DNA of 64,000 nucleotides from Littorina saxatilis (GCF_037325665.1 NC_090261.1:61721508-61785507), one strand, 5' to 3'; counted from the first letter of the stretch, positions 46,868-58,749 are shown. Notes: generated by a model from the sequence alone, not told the origin. Translations and numbers: made by a program.

Positions 46868-47210
46868 AGCAGCTATCTTCTTTCCTGCATCCAAAAGACT
46901 GGAGAACTGTAGCACAGAGTTTTACCATCCTGTGATACCAACATTCTGTAGTACAATGGTTTGGTTGAGATGAGATGTGCTTTTTCAAACCATGTAGTTT
47001 TTCCCTTTTTGTGTGTGTGAGGATTTTTCTTCATCAATTGTGGTGAAATGTGTATTAGAGGTTGTAGAATGTCTAGTTTGGGTAATAATATTGGTTGTCA
47101 AGAGTACCAACAAGCAGACAAGACACTGTTTGAAACTCGGGTAAAGGGTCAGCGCCCTATTCAGAGATTGTGCACCTTTTTGTGGTATTATTCTTTTAAT
47201 TTTTGTCTTT
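46868..47210 (+). other. 3' region of ADSS copy 1
   Basis: The first ~37 bases match the other copies (to GACTGGAGAA), then sequence is unique. No canonical AATAAA is visible before the next element. Confidence 0.6.
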
Positions 47211-48081
47211 TTATATTTAGTCAAGTTTTGACTAAATATTTTAACATCGAGGGGGAATCGAAACGAGGGTCGTGGTGTATGTGCGTGTGTGCGTGTGTGT
47301 GTGTGTCTGTGTGTGTGTGTAGAGCGATTCAGACTAAACTAATGGACCGATCTTTATGAAATTTGACATGAGAGTTCCTGGGTATGAAATCCCCGAACGT
47401 TTTTTTCATTTTTTTGATAAATGTCTTTGATGACGTCATATCCGGCTTTTCGTGAAAGTTGAGGCGGCACTGTCACGCCCTCATTTTTCAACCAAATTGG
47501 TTGAAATTTTGGTCAAGTAATCTTCGACGAAGCCCGGACTTCGGTATTGCATTTCAGTGTGGTGGCTTAAAAATTAATTAATGACTTTGGTCATTAAAAA
47601 TCTGAAAATTGTAAAAAAAAATAAAAATTTATAAAACGATCCAAATTTACGTTTATCTTATTCTCCATCATTTGCTGATTCCAAAAACATATAAATATGT
47701 TATATTCGGATTAAAAACAAGCTCTGAAAATTAAATATATAAAAATTATTATCAAAATTAAATTGTCCAAATCAATTTAAAAACACTTTCATCTTATTCC
47801 TTGTCGGTTCCTGATTCCAAAAACATATAGATATGATATGTTTGGATTAAAAACACGCTCAGAAAGTTAAAACAAAGAGAGATACAGAAAAGCGTGCTAT
47901 CCTTCTTAGCGCAACTACTACCCCGCTCTTCTTGTCAATTTCACTGCCTTTGCCATGAGCGGTGGACTGACGATGCTACGAGTATACGGTCTTGCTGAAA
48001 CATGGCATTGCGTTCAGTTTCATTCTGTGAGTTCGACAGCTACTTGACTAAATATTGTATTTTCGCCTTACGCGACTTGTT
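47211..48081 (+). mobile_element. Helentron-type non-autonomous element, family D
   Basis: The 5' palindrome is TATTTAGTCAAG-TTTTGACTAAATA. Near the 3' end CTTGACTAAATA recurs, then a CGC-CTTA-GCG-type hairpin and ACTTGTT. It contains a GTGT tract after GAGGGTCGTGG and two copies of a TTCCAAAAACATATA phrase. This is the same plan as families A-C, with unrelated sequence. Confidence 0.75.
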
Positions 48082-48734
48082 TTTATTGTTATCAGAATTT
48101 ATTTGATCTTTTATGCTGTTGAGTAAAAGCATTAGCTAATACACCAATGTCCTGAAACATGCCAATAAGATTACTGTTCTGGAGAGTCCTTGTTGAGCAG
48201 AGATGGTATGGGAAAGCGCATGCATGTCAGGGGAACAGCATTGCTGGTGCTCTTTCAGAAACATACCAGCGGAGTTGAGAGTGTTGGTTTGATGAGTTAG
48301 AACTTATTGCATGTATGTAAGTGTGCATCAAGGGTGATTGTGTGATATGGTCAGATTTTAATTAGCACTGATATTAGCACAGGCATATTAAAACTCAAAG
48401 AAAATGAAGTTGTTTTTGATAAAATTACCAGGGTTTTTTGTGTGCGTTTTAAAAGGAGGCTGACAGTTTATTTTTGTCCAATTTGTTTTTACATCACATT
48501 TTTTCTTTGAATTGCATGCATGGCTTGTTTTACCCAGTATTGTTAATGTTTCTTGCCGCTTCATTGCATTTAGTGTCCAAGTCACATGGTTTTAGTCAGT
48601 TGTTGAAAGCTGGTCTGGTTTGGTTTTTGTTTGAATCTCCTGTCATTGTGTTGGAAGTATGTATCAGCTCATTATTTTCTGTATCCTGTTCATGCAATCC
48701 CCCCCCCCCCCCCCCCCCAATGAAAAAAAAATAA
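48082..48734. other. spacer between locus copies
   Basis: No gene seen. Ends in a C-run of 20 (48699-48718) and an A-rich stretch at the duplication border. Confidence 0.55.
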
Positions 48735-48830
48735 AGTTTCTAAACAAACACAAATTTGGCTAGCATACGGTTACAGACGGCTGTTCTGGGAATATTCGAG
48801 TGCGGCTTTCTGTGCAGTCGGCGCAGGCAG

Positions 48831-49190
48831 TATAAATAGCCTTCTGACCCAGCATAGGTATTCGGGGGCCCGGGTAGCTCAGGTGGTAGAGCACTGGACT
48901 TGTGATCGAGAGGTCGCTGGTTCGAATCCGGGCCGGGACGGACACGGGTCAACTTTATGTGCAGACCCAGAGACGGTATCCATCTCCCACCCCCGTGTCA
49001 CCACAATGGCACGTTAAAGATCTTGGTCATTCTACCATAAGTGCAGATGGCTGATACCACCTAAACACGCAAACATCAAAAAGCCGCGAGGGCGTAAAAC
49101 TCGAATCGTATAAACCAATTCATGTCCAATATAGGCAATTAAGACCTGACGGACAATAAGCCCCTTAACATTTCCCATAGGTATTCAGTT
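48831..49190 (+). promoter_or_regulatory. ADSS copy 2 promoter split by a SINE
   Basis: TATAAATA is at 48831-48838 but the initiator TTCAGTTCG now lies near 49184, ~355 bases away instead of ~33, because SINE2 inserted between them. The original spacing is probably lost. Confidence 0.65.
48864..49175 (+). mobile_element. tRNA-headed SINE (SINE2), 11-bp target duplication
   Basis: Head GGGTAGCTCAGGTGGTAGAG, B box GGTTCGAATCC, middle TGTGCAGACC...GGCACGTTAAAGATC, related to the SINE1 central domain. Target duplication CATAGGTATTC at 48853-48863 and 49176-49186. The empty site is at 29388-29398. Confidence 0.95.
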
Positions 49191-50036
49191 CGTGTCTCGA
49201 CTTCGCTGACCGCTGACCACTCGCTGCGATAGACATAGCCTTGCTTCAGAGTATCGTGATAGCTCCAGGAAAAATTTTGCCCAATCAGATTATGTAGTGA
49301 AAAGACTTTGCTCCACATGTAGCCTGTGCAATTTGTGTTGAACCTGTGTTGATGTCGGCAAAGGGTTGAATTCACTGTAAGTAAACGATGATTTTCTTGT
49401 TTTGTTTTCTATGCCATTTATTGTGACTTGATCATGATTGTATTACTGCTATGTTTTGTTGATGACTGAACTGATGGAGTATTTGTCTTTCACTGATAGC
49501 TGAGGTTACGTCAGGATGTCTAGACATTACGTCATAGTCTGTCAGATCAAACTGTAGACTAAACGATGTTTCCTAGCGACTGTATGGTCTATTGAGCAGT
49601 TAGCTTTGGATGCCAAGCTTTCAGTTAAAGATGCTTGGTGAGTTTTGTTTAGCTTTGGCAAGTTCGTGTAAATCGGCCAAATTACAGACGCATCATTGGG
49701 TATGTTGATATGATAACATTGGTCTCTTTCTGAGCCGGTTAACTGTGTCAATCGAGAGTATGATGTAACTCATCAAGAGTTGTGCCTTTTCTAAATTTAC
49801 GATTCACTTGGAAGCACTACTGAAAGAAGCTGCTTTTATTCGAAAGAGCTGTTAGCTGTTCATAAGGAGATTCATGTCGGGAACGGATAATGTGGAACCT
49901 GAAGGTTATGGTTATCGGTTTTACGAATCTCGCTCCATCTAATCAGTGCATTGATTGAATTGTGGTATGATTTCTTATTATTGTCCTTTAACATCCTTGT
50001 CATTGTTATATTCTGTTAGTTGGGTGTGCATCCTTT

Positions 50037-50149
<113 letters not shown>

Positions 50150-50455
50150 GATGTTATTCTTCTGGTTGCCAGTTTATTCTTCTTGTCTCAGGCTAGGATT
50201 TTGAGTTGTTCTCAGTTCAGGTTGATAGAATTGAGTCAGCCCTTGCAAACCTTGGATGTATATAATGTAGGTCAAATACATAGCCTAGCTGCCAGAACTG
50301 TAATTGATGTGTCACCACTGACCTAATTTCTGTTGCAAGGCTGATGCTTGTAACATAACTATGCCCCTGTGTTGTGTGTGTTTGTTTGCTTGTGTGTTTG
50401 GTTGTTTATGTGTTTGTTGTCCTAGTTGTGTGTTTGTCGTGTGCCTGTGTTGTAT

Positions 50456-50690
50456 TTCTGTGTGTGTTCCCATCTCCCAAATTTTGTGTTTTGAAGAATG
50501 ACTACCCTCAATTGTTACCTCCCTTGTTGTGGTAGGAAACTGATGTACAGTTTGGTCAGTACATAGTGCTACTTACTGACTTAGTACTTACTGACTTAGT
50601 CCATTCAGGACTTTGGTTATTTTTGTATACATATATTGTAGGTCTTTTGTATTCTTTTTACTAGAATCCTTTTGTGTCATTTATGCATTT
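50456..50690. other. junction between the two duplicated blocks in copy 2
   Basis: Replaces the ~9 kb (35338-44380) of copy 1. From about 50579 it matches 44387-44480 (TACTGACTTAGTCCATTCAG). A short TTACTGACTTAG repeat lies at the join. Confidence 0.7.
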
Positions 50691-51641
50691 CCCTCCCGCA
50701 GTGGGGCACTGCGGTTATGAAATTAAAGGCCCCTCCTGTTTTTGGAACCGCAGGAGCTTTCTAGTGGTTCCTCTTTCCTGTCATGCTCTCTTTTTCTTCA
50801 TGAATTTTCTTTTTTCTGCCTTCTTGCTCATTCACCTGTATTTTTTCCAAAAATCTCTTCTCTTGCCGCATGTCGCTTGTCTCGCGATTCATGTATAGTT
50901 TAATCTGTTAGTGTTCTGATGTAAGTCCAGCAGTAGATAGGTTAAGCCTATTTTAACATACTGGAAACTGGTAATCTTCCAGTAGGTATTAATTTAGTTT
51001 TACTAAAGCCTGCTGGGACACAAGTAATGGGTTAGTGCATTTGTAAACAGGAATCGCTTGACAAGTGGCCCCCTTCATCCCCCCCTTCCTCGTCCTGATA
51101 TGGCTCTGCGTAGTCGGCTGGACGTTAAGCAACAAATAAACAAACAAATATGCATTTCCCGCAGTGGGGCACTGCGGTTATGAAATTAAAGGCCCCTCCT
51201 GTTTTTGGAACCGCAGGAGCTTTCTAGTTTGCTGTTCGGTAAATTTTTGGTTCCTCTTTCCTGTCATGCTCTCTTTTTCTTCATGAATTCTTTTCTTTTT
51301 TCTGCCTTCTTGCTCGTTCACCTGTATTTTTTCCAAAAATCTCTTCTCTTGCCGCTTGTCTCGCGATTCATGTATAGTTTAATCTGTTAGTGTTCTGATG
51401 TAAGTCCAGCAGTAGATGGGTTAAGCCTATTTTAACATACTGGAAACTGGTAATCTTCCAGTAGGTATTAATTTAGTTTTACTAAAGCCTGCTGGGACAC
51501 AAGTAATGGGTTAGTGCATTTGTAAACAGGAATCGCTTGACAAGTGGCCCCCTTCATCCCCCCCTTCCTCGTCCTGATATGGCTCTGCGTAGTCGGCTGG
51601 ACGTTAAGCAACAAATAAACAAACAAACAAACAAACAAACA
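50691..51641 (+). mobile_element. tandem pair of a ~460-bp retroposon with hairpin head
   Basis: Two units (about 50691-51148 and 51149-51641). Each starts ATTTCC, then a perfect hairpin CCGCAGTG-GGG-CACTGCGG and a second stem CTCCTG...CAGGAG. Each ends CCTGATATGGCTCTGCG, GTCGGCTGGACGTTAAGCAA and CAAA repeats, very like the SINE3 tail. Insertion is into ATTTATGC, kept on both sides (empty site at 44475). The first unit lacks ~20 bp and the second ~10 bp relative to each other. Confidence 0.8.
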
Positions 51642-53069
51642 ATTTATGCGTTGTTGTTTGTTTGTTTGTTAACTGTCGGTTTGTTTGTTTACTTGTTTGT
51701 TTTGTCGGTATTTGTATGTTTAGTTGTTGTACAGTACAGTTTATTTGTTGCTGTTCTTGTTTGTTTGGTTGGTCATTGGTTGTTCACCGATTAGGCGCTA
51801 GAGTATTTGATGTATAACCCATACCCAACAGTCCCTTGTTGATCCTGGCATGAAGTAACTTGTCGGTGATGTGAGGAATGAGATTGAGAGTTTGCACTGT
51901 ACACGTTGACTTTCTATAAGCTTGTGTTCTGTTGTGCTAGAAACTCGGATAGCGACTTGAACTTACTTGTGTAATTTGCATTTGACTTTCTAGTCATGGT
52001 TTGTTCATGTTGTTTTGAACTTACTTGTGTAATTTGCATTTGACTCTCTAGTCATGGTTTGTTCATGTGGTTTTAGGACTGCGGTATGTTGTGTTGTGTC
52101 ACTCTTTGCTCTAGTACTTATGGTGTTGTGAATAATTATGTAAATATTTCCGCTCTTGTTGGTTACAACATTACTTGATTTTATTGCCTATTTTCATGGC
52201 TTGTTTCCTGAAGCTTAATACAATGTTTGACTCACATGCGAAGCAAAAGTGAGTCTATGTACTCCGGACGTCCGGAAAACTTTAACGTTGGATATTTCTT
52301 GGACACTATTCAGTCTATCAGTACCAAATTTGGCAAGATGGTGTATGATGACAAGGCCCCAAAAAACATACATAGCATCTTGACCTTGCTTCAAGGTCAA
52401 GGTCGCAGGGGCCATAAATGTTGCCTAAAAAACAGCTATTTTTCACATTTTTCACATTTTCTCTGAAGTTTTTAAGATTCAATACCTCACCTATATATGA
52501 TATATAGGGCAAAGTAAGCCCCATCTTTTGATACCAGTTTGGTTTACCTTGCTTCAAGGTCAAGGTCACAGGAGCTCTTCAAAGTTGGATTGTATACATA
52601 TTTTGAAGTGACCTTGACCCTGAACTATGGAAGATAACTGTTTCAAACTTAAAAATTATGTGGGGCACATGTTATGCTTTCATCATGAGACACATTTGGT
52701 CACATATGGTCAAGGTCACTTTGACCCTTATGAAATGTGACCAAAATAAGGTAGTGAACCACTAAAAGTGACCATATCTCATGGTAGAAAGAGCCAATAA
52801 GCACCATTGTACTTCCTATGTCTTGAATTAACAGCTTTGTGTTGCATGACCTTGGATGACCTTGACCTTGGGTCACATGTATTTTGGTAGGAAAAATGTG
52901 TAAAGCATGTGAGTCGTATGGGCTTTGCCCTTCTTGTTGTATTATGTTTTCAGGTCATTGCGTGCTTGTTCCACGTGGGGTTAAAACTTAAGTGTGTCAA
53001 GGTGAATGATGCAGTGCTTAAGTGTGTCAAGGTGAATGATGCAGTGCTTAAGTGTGTCATAGCGACAAA
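51642..53069 (+). repeat. ADSS upstream region, copy 2
   Basis: Counterpart of 44480-45487 without the 307-bp hAT-like element but with a family B Helentron-type insertion. The leader repeat and both upstream ORFs are kept just before 53070, with an extra partial repeat. Confidence 0.9.
52225..52938 (+). mobile_element. Helentron-type element, family B, second copy
   Basis: Inserted in the T-run of AATACAATTTTTGTATTATG (empty site at 45365-45380), with no target duplication beyond T. It lacks the GTCC/GGCC tandem and some internal repeats of 23906-24753. It has six exact TCAAGGTCA motifs by my count. It ends ~16 bases before the splice-acceptor AG and 131 bases before the old start codon. 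Confidence 0.92.
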
Positions 53070-54177
53070 ATGGCGAGGAACGTGAGAACATCTATTAGGA
53101 AGGTTACAGGGTTGGACAGCATGAATGGTGGAGAAACAGTAGTTCCCAGCAAGGTTCCCCGTACCGAGGAACGCAGACCTGTAACGGTTGTTTTACTAAT
53201 ATAGGAACACAATGGGGCGACGAAGGCAAAGGGAAAGTCGTTGATATGCTGGCAACGAAAGCGGACGTTTGCTGCCGATGTCAGGGAGGGAACAATGCTG
53301 GCCACTCTGTGCACGTGGATGGCGCAGAGTATGCCTTCCACCTTCTGCCCAGCGGAATTGTCAATCCTGACTGCGTTGCCGTCATTGGGAATGGAGTAGT
53401 GGTGCATCTACCCCAGATGTTCCATGAGCTTGAGACGAATGAGAAGAATGGGCTTTGCGATATGAAGGACCGACTTGTCATCTCAGATAGGTGTCACATT
53501 GTGTTTGACTTTCATCAACAAATGGATGGTCTGCGGGAATCTGGACGTGGGCAGAAGTCGATTGGCACAACGAAGAAGGGGATCGGTCCAGCTTACTCGT
53601 CAAAGGCCACAAGAAACGGACTCAGGATATGTGACCTGATGGGAGACTTTGCCCATTTCTCTGAAAAATTTCGCAATCTTGTGGATCAGTACCGCACAAT
53701 TCCCGATCTGGAGGTGGACGTTGCGGCAGAACTGGCAAAGTATAAAGAGTTGAGAGAGAGGGTCCGGCCACTAGTGCGCGAGACGGTCAGCTACCTGCAC
53801 AAATTCCTGGAGGCTGGGGACAAGATGATACTGGTGGAGGGAGCCCAGTCCACCATCCTGGATATTGACTTTGGTCTTTACCCGTACGTGACATCATCAA
53901 ACTGCAGTATTGGAGGCGTGTGCACAGGGCTTGGTATTCCACCTCACGTCATTGGGGATGTGGTTGGTGTTGTCAAGGCCTACCTCACCCGCGTGGGAGC
54001 TGGTGGCTTCCCCACCGAACTCGACGATGAGATGGGAAAACTACTCCTGGACCGTGGCCACGAGTACGGTGTGACGACAGGCCGACCACGGCGCTGTGGC
54101 TGGCTGGATCTGATCATGCTGTCCTACTCCAACATGATCAACGGCTTTACTGGGCTGGCAGTTACCAAACTGGACAT

Positions 54178-55918
54178 AGGGGATATAGCTCAGTTGGTAG
54201 CGCGCTGGATTTGTATTCAGTTGGCCGCTGTCAGCGCGAGTTCGATCCCAGGTTCGGCGGAAATTTATTTCACAGAGTCAACTTTGTGTGCAGACTCTCT
54301 TCGTTGTCCGAACCACCCCCCGTGTATACTACATTGGGTGTGCACGTTAAAGATCCCACGATTGACAAAAGGGTCTTTCCTGGCAAAATTGCTTAGGCAC
54401 AGTTAATAATTGTCTACCATACCCGTGTGACTTGGAATAAGGCCGTGAAAGGTAAATATGCGCCGACATGGCTGCAATCTACTGGCCGTATAAAATTTCA
54501 TCTCACACGGCATCACTGCAGAGCGCCTACATGGGTGCAACTCTTCCGTCTAGGACGGAATTTCCGTTTTTCTCAGGAGGCTGCAGACGGAAAATCCGTT
54601 TTTTTGAAAATTCTGGAGCAAGGCCATTGTGTTTGGGTGGGGGGTTGCTTGAGAGGTCAGCCACCTTTGACCATGCCTGATAGGGACGGTTGTGTAAAGG
54701 TGCCAAGAGGGGGATGTCATGTCATACTGGTGAATGTGGCATGTTAAGTGCTGTGTATTTAGCCTTCCTTATATACCCCACTTTCAGGGATTTAGAGACC
54801 TTCAGTGGTAGAGAAAATGTGCATTCCTGATCTATGAACCAGTGGTATTTTGCTTCAGATACATTGAGTCCTTTAGAAAGTTGGCAACTAAACAAGCTTG
54901 CTTGAAACTTATTTCTCTTTTAATTCAAGCTATGATTCAACAATCATTTGCGAATTTAACTCCTAAAATGAAAAAGCAGCATCAGAAGATTGCATGTGCA
55001 TGGCAAGGGATATAGAGCTTTCTGTTTTTGTCTTAACCTTCTTCTTTTTAACCTGAGCAGTTAGCCCTTTTGAAAGTATGCAATTGAAACAAACTCAGTG
55101 ATTTGAAACTTGTTTCTCATTTGGTTGAAGCTATGGTTCAACAATTATTTGAGAATTTACCTCCTGCAATGATAAATTCATAAGCTTCAAGTAAAGAAGT
55201 TGTAATACAAGGGAGGTGACTAATTTCCTGTGTTTGTGAAAACTTTTTGTTAGCATGGTAATTTTCCTTTAATTCAGTAAACATTCTTTAAATCAAAGAC
55301 AAAACTAGGTGATAAAATCAATCACCTTCAGGTTTACAAGATTTTTAATTTGAGCATCTCCAATTTTAAGTTTGTTAGCAAGGAGAGGCTTCTAAAACCC
55401 TTCAAATGTGTTGACCTTGTTTTTTGTAGACCCTCTTGCAAGAGTGATGCAACCAAACACCTTCAAGTATAGAGGTTTTTGATGTTGTGCATCCTCCCCC
55501 CCCTCCCCAAATTTTGTTGTTGCTGTTTTCAGTTTTAAAACCAGGAGAGGCTCAAATAGCCCCTCTTAAAATGCAAAAATTCATTTTCGACTGGGTGGTT
55601 ACAAATACCTTCAGCTTTACAAGATTGTTCATATTATGCATATCCGCAAAGCCTGTTTGTTCTGAAATAGATTTAGAGTCAAAAGGGGCCATTCAAATCC
55701 TCCCTGAAATGCAAAAATTTGTTTTTGGGTGGGGGGCACTGCCCCCCTGGACCCCCCAGCAAGGGCGCTGCCCCTGCACCCCGCCGGGGCCTTGACGGCC
55801 CCTGCCCGTGGACCACGACCTTTTCAGTTTTTTTCATTTTCCAGCAGTTGCACCCATGCGCCTAGAACTGTACCCACGGAATATGCGCGATATAAGACTC
55901 ATTGATTGATTGATTGAT
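54178..55918 (+). mobile_element. SINE1 in ADSS copy 2, itself interrupted
   Basis: SINE1 parts 54178-54529 and 55859-55918, flanked by TGGACAT (54171-54177 and 55919-55925). The head, the central domain and an ATTG tail are all present. The C-run is short. Confidence 0.95.
54530..55858. mobile_element. 1,329-bp DNA transposon inside SINE1
   Basis: Terminal repeats CATGGGTGCAACT and AGTTGCACCCATG, target duplication CGCCTA (54524-54529, 55859-55864). Near the left end GACGGAATTTCCG-type repeats; near the right end GGGGGGCACTGCCCCCC and a GC-rich GGCCTTGACGGCC block, reminiscent of the two hAT-like MITEs. In the middle, two ~200-bp relatives repeat (TTGAAACTTRTTTCTC, AAAATGCAAAAATT phrases). 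No transposase ORF. Confidence 0.85.
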
Positions 55919-56385
55919 TGGACATCCTGGATGTGTTTGATGAGGTGAAGGTGGGTGTCGCCTATCACCTGGATGGCGAAAAGGTGGAAACTTTCCCAGC
56001 CTCTGATGACGACTTGAAGAGGTTAGAGGTGGAATACCTGACCCTGCCAGGCTGGAAAACCAACACGGAGGATGTACGCAAGTGGGAGGATTTACCCAAA
56101 AACGCCCAGCGCTATATTGAAGTTATACGGGACAAGCTGAGAGTTCCAGTGAGATGGATTGGCGTTGGAAAGGACCGGAACTCCATGATTGAAATTCCTT
56201 GAAGCAGCTATCTTCTTTCCTGCATCCAAAAGACTGGAGAACAAATTTGTTTTCCTTCCTTCCTGAATGGTCAATTTGGTTTTGGGGTTTTGGAGGGAAA
56301 GAAAGGATTGGTCGGGGAAGCAGAACCATTGAATGTTGTCTTGTCCCAGTGAAAGAAGTCTATTTTTCTCTACCTGCAAAATCAA

Positions 56386-56641
56386 ATGTTATTGCTATAT
56401 TCCGTTTTCACTATACAGACCGGATGTATAAAACACCGGATGTATGAAAGTCTGGATGTATGAAAGGGGTAGGCAGGGTCCCGGCAGAAGCTACTCTTTG
56501 TTATTACTTAGAATTTTCCGGTTGTATGAAAATCGGATGTATAAAAGTCCGGTTGTATGAAAGCAAATCTCTGGTCCCGAGCAGCACAAATGCGTTGTTG
56601 CAAGACCGGTTGTAAGAAAACGAAAGTAGACCCAAGTCACC
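56386..56641. mobile_element. GGATGTATGAAAG-family sequence, present in copy 2 only
   Basis: 256 bases absent from the tandem duplicate at 57362. It contains TATACAGACCGGATGTAT and six or more copies of CCGG[A/T]TGTATGAAAG. It resembles 58750-58877. The ends do not show clean inverted repeats here. Confidence 0.65.
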
Positions 56642-56842
56642 AAAGTGTGGTAAGAGTAATTTCCCTTCTAACTGCCTGTATCGTGCCATAAGCCTTGATT
56701 TGTGTGGTAGCCAGGCTCAGCACATGGTTGTCCAGGAATCACCAGGCTTTCTCTGCATACGTGGATGGAGATGTAGGTGATTATCTCGCTCACAACACCC
56801 TCCGACCCCGTTCATGGGGTTCGGATGTAGAGATATTCGCGG

Positions 56843-57178
56843 CTGTCCTACTCCAACATGATCAACGGCTTTACTGGGCTGGCAGTTACCAAACTGGACA
56901 TCCTGGATGTGTTTGATGAGGTAAAGGTGGGTGTCGCCTATCACCTGGATGGCGAAAAGGTGGAAACTTTCCCAGCCTCTGATGACGACTTGAAGAGGTT
57001 AGAGGTGGAATACCTGACCCTGCCAGGCTGGAAAACCAACACGGAGGATGTACGCAAGTGGGAAGATTTACCCAAAAACGCCCAGCGCTATATTGAAGTT
57101 ATACGGGACAAGCTGAGAGTTCCAGTGAGATGGATTGGCGTTGGAAAGGACCGGAACTCCATGATTGAAATTCCTTGA
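56843..57178 (+). pseudogene. ADSS: ADSS copy 3, 3' fragment
   Basis: Starts inside the coding region at [20 protein letters not shown] and runs to the normal stop. The join GGCTG|TCCTACTCC has GCTG in both parents. It lacks the SINE, so the tandem duplication preceded the SINE insertion in copy 2, or was copied from an empty allele. Confidence 0.93.
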
Positions 57179-57563
57179 AGCAGCTATCTTCTTTCCTGCA
57201 TCCAAAAGACTGGAGAACAAATTTGTTTTCCTTCCTTCCTGAATGGTCAATTTGGTTTTGGGGTTTTGGAGGGAAAAAAAGGATTGGTCGGGGAAGCAGA
57301 ACCATTGAATGTTGTCTTGTCCCAGTGAAAGAAGTCTATTTTTCTCTACCTGCAAAATCAAAGTGTGGTAAGAGTAATTTCCCTTCTAACTGCCTGTATC
57401 GTGCCATAAGCCTTGATTTGTGTGGTAGCCAGGCTCAGCACATGGTTGTCCAGGAATCACCAGGCTTTCTCTGCATACGTGGATGGAGATGTAGGTGATT
57501 ATCTCGCTCACAACACCCTCCGACCCCGTTCATGAGGTTCGGATGTAGAGATATTCGCGGCTG
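57179..57563. repeat. ADSS 3' flank, tandem duplicate
   Basis: Matches 56203-56385 plus 56642-56845 with few changes. It contains no ORF; the duplicated unit ends at GGCTG (57559-57563). 57564-57825 shows nothing recognised. Confidence 0.9.
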
Positions 57564-57825
57564 CCACACTCCTTCAAACCACCATTGTGGTGTACATAGC
57601 CACTTCCGAATGCTCGCGGGGATGGCTGCCACACCCACCCCTTTTCCCGATAAATGGGGTAGACAGGTCCGAGGAGAACATTTACCTCCGAAATCTCTGT
57701 GGCCATTTTGAGCGGGTGGTGTCCACAAAGGTAGTCTAAATGAGGATGCCCTGAAAACTTCCTCACCAACTGATTTTTATCCAGATTCTATAGCTGTCAA
57801 CGAGTTGTTCTGTTTAATTTGTTTC

Positions 57826-58262
57826 TCCATTCAATCATTTTTTTTAACCTGTTACAAATTCGTCACGAAGACCCATAAAAGCCCAGAAGGCATTTTTGTT
57901 ACATTTATAACCAGAGACATTGGTCATGGATGTGAATCAGTTATCTTTTTATGTGTTTTTTTTTATGTTGTTGTATTTTATTTTGTTGTATTTTATGTTG
58001 TTGTTTTTATGTTCTTGTTGTTGTTTTTATGTTGTTGTTGTTGTTGATTTTATCCATTAAACTGATTTTATGTTTAACTCATCTGTTTTGTTTGTCTATT
58101 CAGTCATTTTAGCCTGTTATAAATTTTTCATGACTGAAGAGCCATAATAGCCCAGGAAGGCATTTTTGTACAATTAGAACCAGAGGCATTGATCGTGGGT
58201 GTGACTCAGTTTTTTTTATGTTGTTGTTTTAATCCATTAAACTGGTTTTAAGTTTAACTCAC
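57826..58262 (+). repeat. two imperfect tandem units with ATGTTGTTG tracts
   Basis: Each has CCTGTTA[C/T]AAATT, AAGGCATTTTTGT, AACCAGAG[A/G]CATTG, a T/G-rich TTGTTG tract and CCATTAAACTG. About 75-80% alike. Function unknown. Confidence 0.7.
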
Positions 58263-58439
58263 TTTTTTTGTATTCAGTGCGCGCGCGTGTGTGTTTGTTA
58301 TAAATGTGTGCGTTTTGGAGAGAGAGAGAGAACTCAGAAAATGTTATTTGCTACGCCAACGGTCATTACAAAGCTTCCACGACCAAAAACATTGTCAAAA
58401 GCGCAAAAGGGTTGTGGAGGGAATACACACAATACAGTT

Positions 58440-58510
58440 GAGCCACACACACACACACGCGCGCGCACGCACGTACGCGCGCACACACACACACACACAG
58501 AGGGGGGGGG
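58440..58510. repeat. CA and CG alternating tract
   Basis: (CA)n, then alternating CGCGCACGC, (CA)n and a G-run. Purine-pyrimidine alternation could favour Z-DNA. Confidence 0.8.
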
Positions 58511-58749
58511 GCGGAGAGTGCACGGCCTTATGCAAAGCAGAACAGTTCCTTACACAAACAGTTGCTCTTTCTATCGGTTGTCCTGACTGTGTCAGTGTAT
58601 GTAAGTACTTGTACTTTTCCACTTGTTATTCACAACCCTTTTCTTCTAACAAGGATATGTATCAAAACATTTAAACATAAAAAAAACAAATATATACAAA
58701 AATGATATGATAATGAAAAAAAACCTACTTTTATCAAGTAACAGACGCG

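Larger units (their letters stand above)
53070..56202 (+). pseudogene. ADSS: ADSS copy 2, disrupted
   Basis: Coding parts 53070-54177 and 55919-56202. Compared with 45488-46867 I count about eight substitutions. An 8-bp insertion near 53195 (ACTAATAT after GGTTGTTTT) brings a stop at codon ~44. A 3-bp in-frame loss at ~53699 removes F from TIFPDLE. A SINE1 interrupts the TKLDILD motif, and that SINE carries a further 1.3 kb element. The C-terminal part is otherwise open. A truncated product could start at the internal ATG 53246 but would lack the GTP loop, so activity is not expected. The low divergence says it was recently functional or is an allelic variant. Confidence 0.93.

Noticed and set aside
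53057-53407. Minus-strand ORF opposite ADSS
   Set aside because: Shadow frame of the enzyme gene on the other strand.
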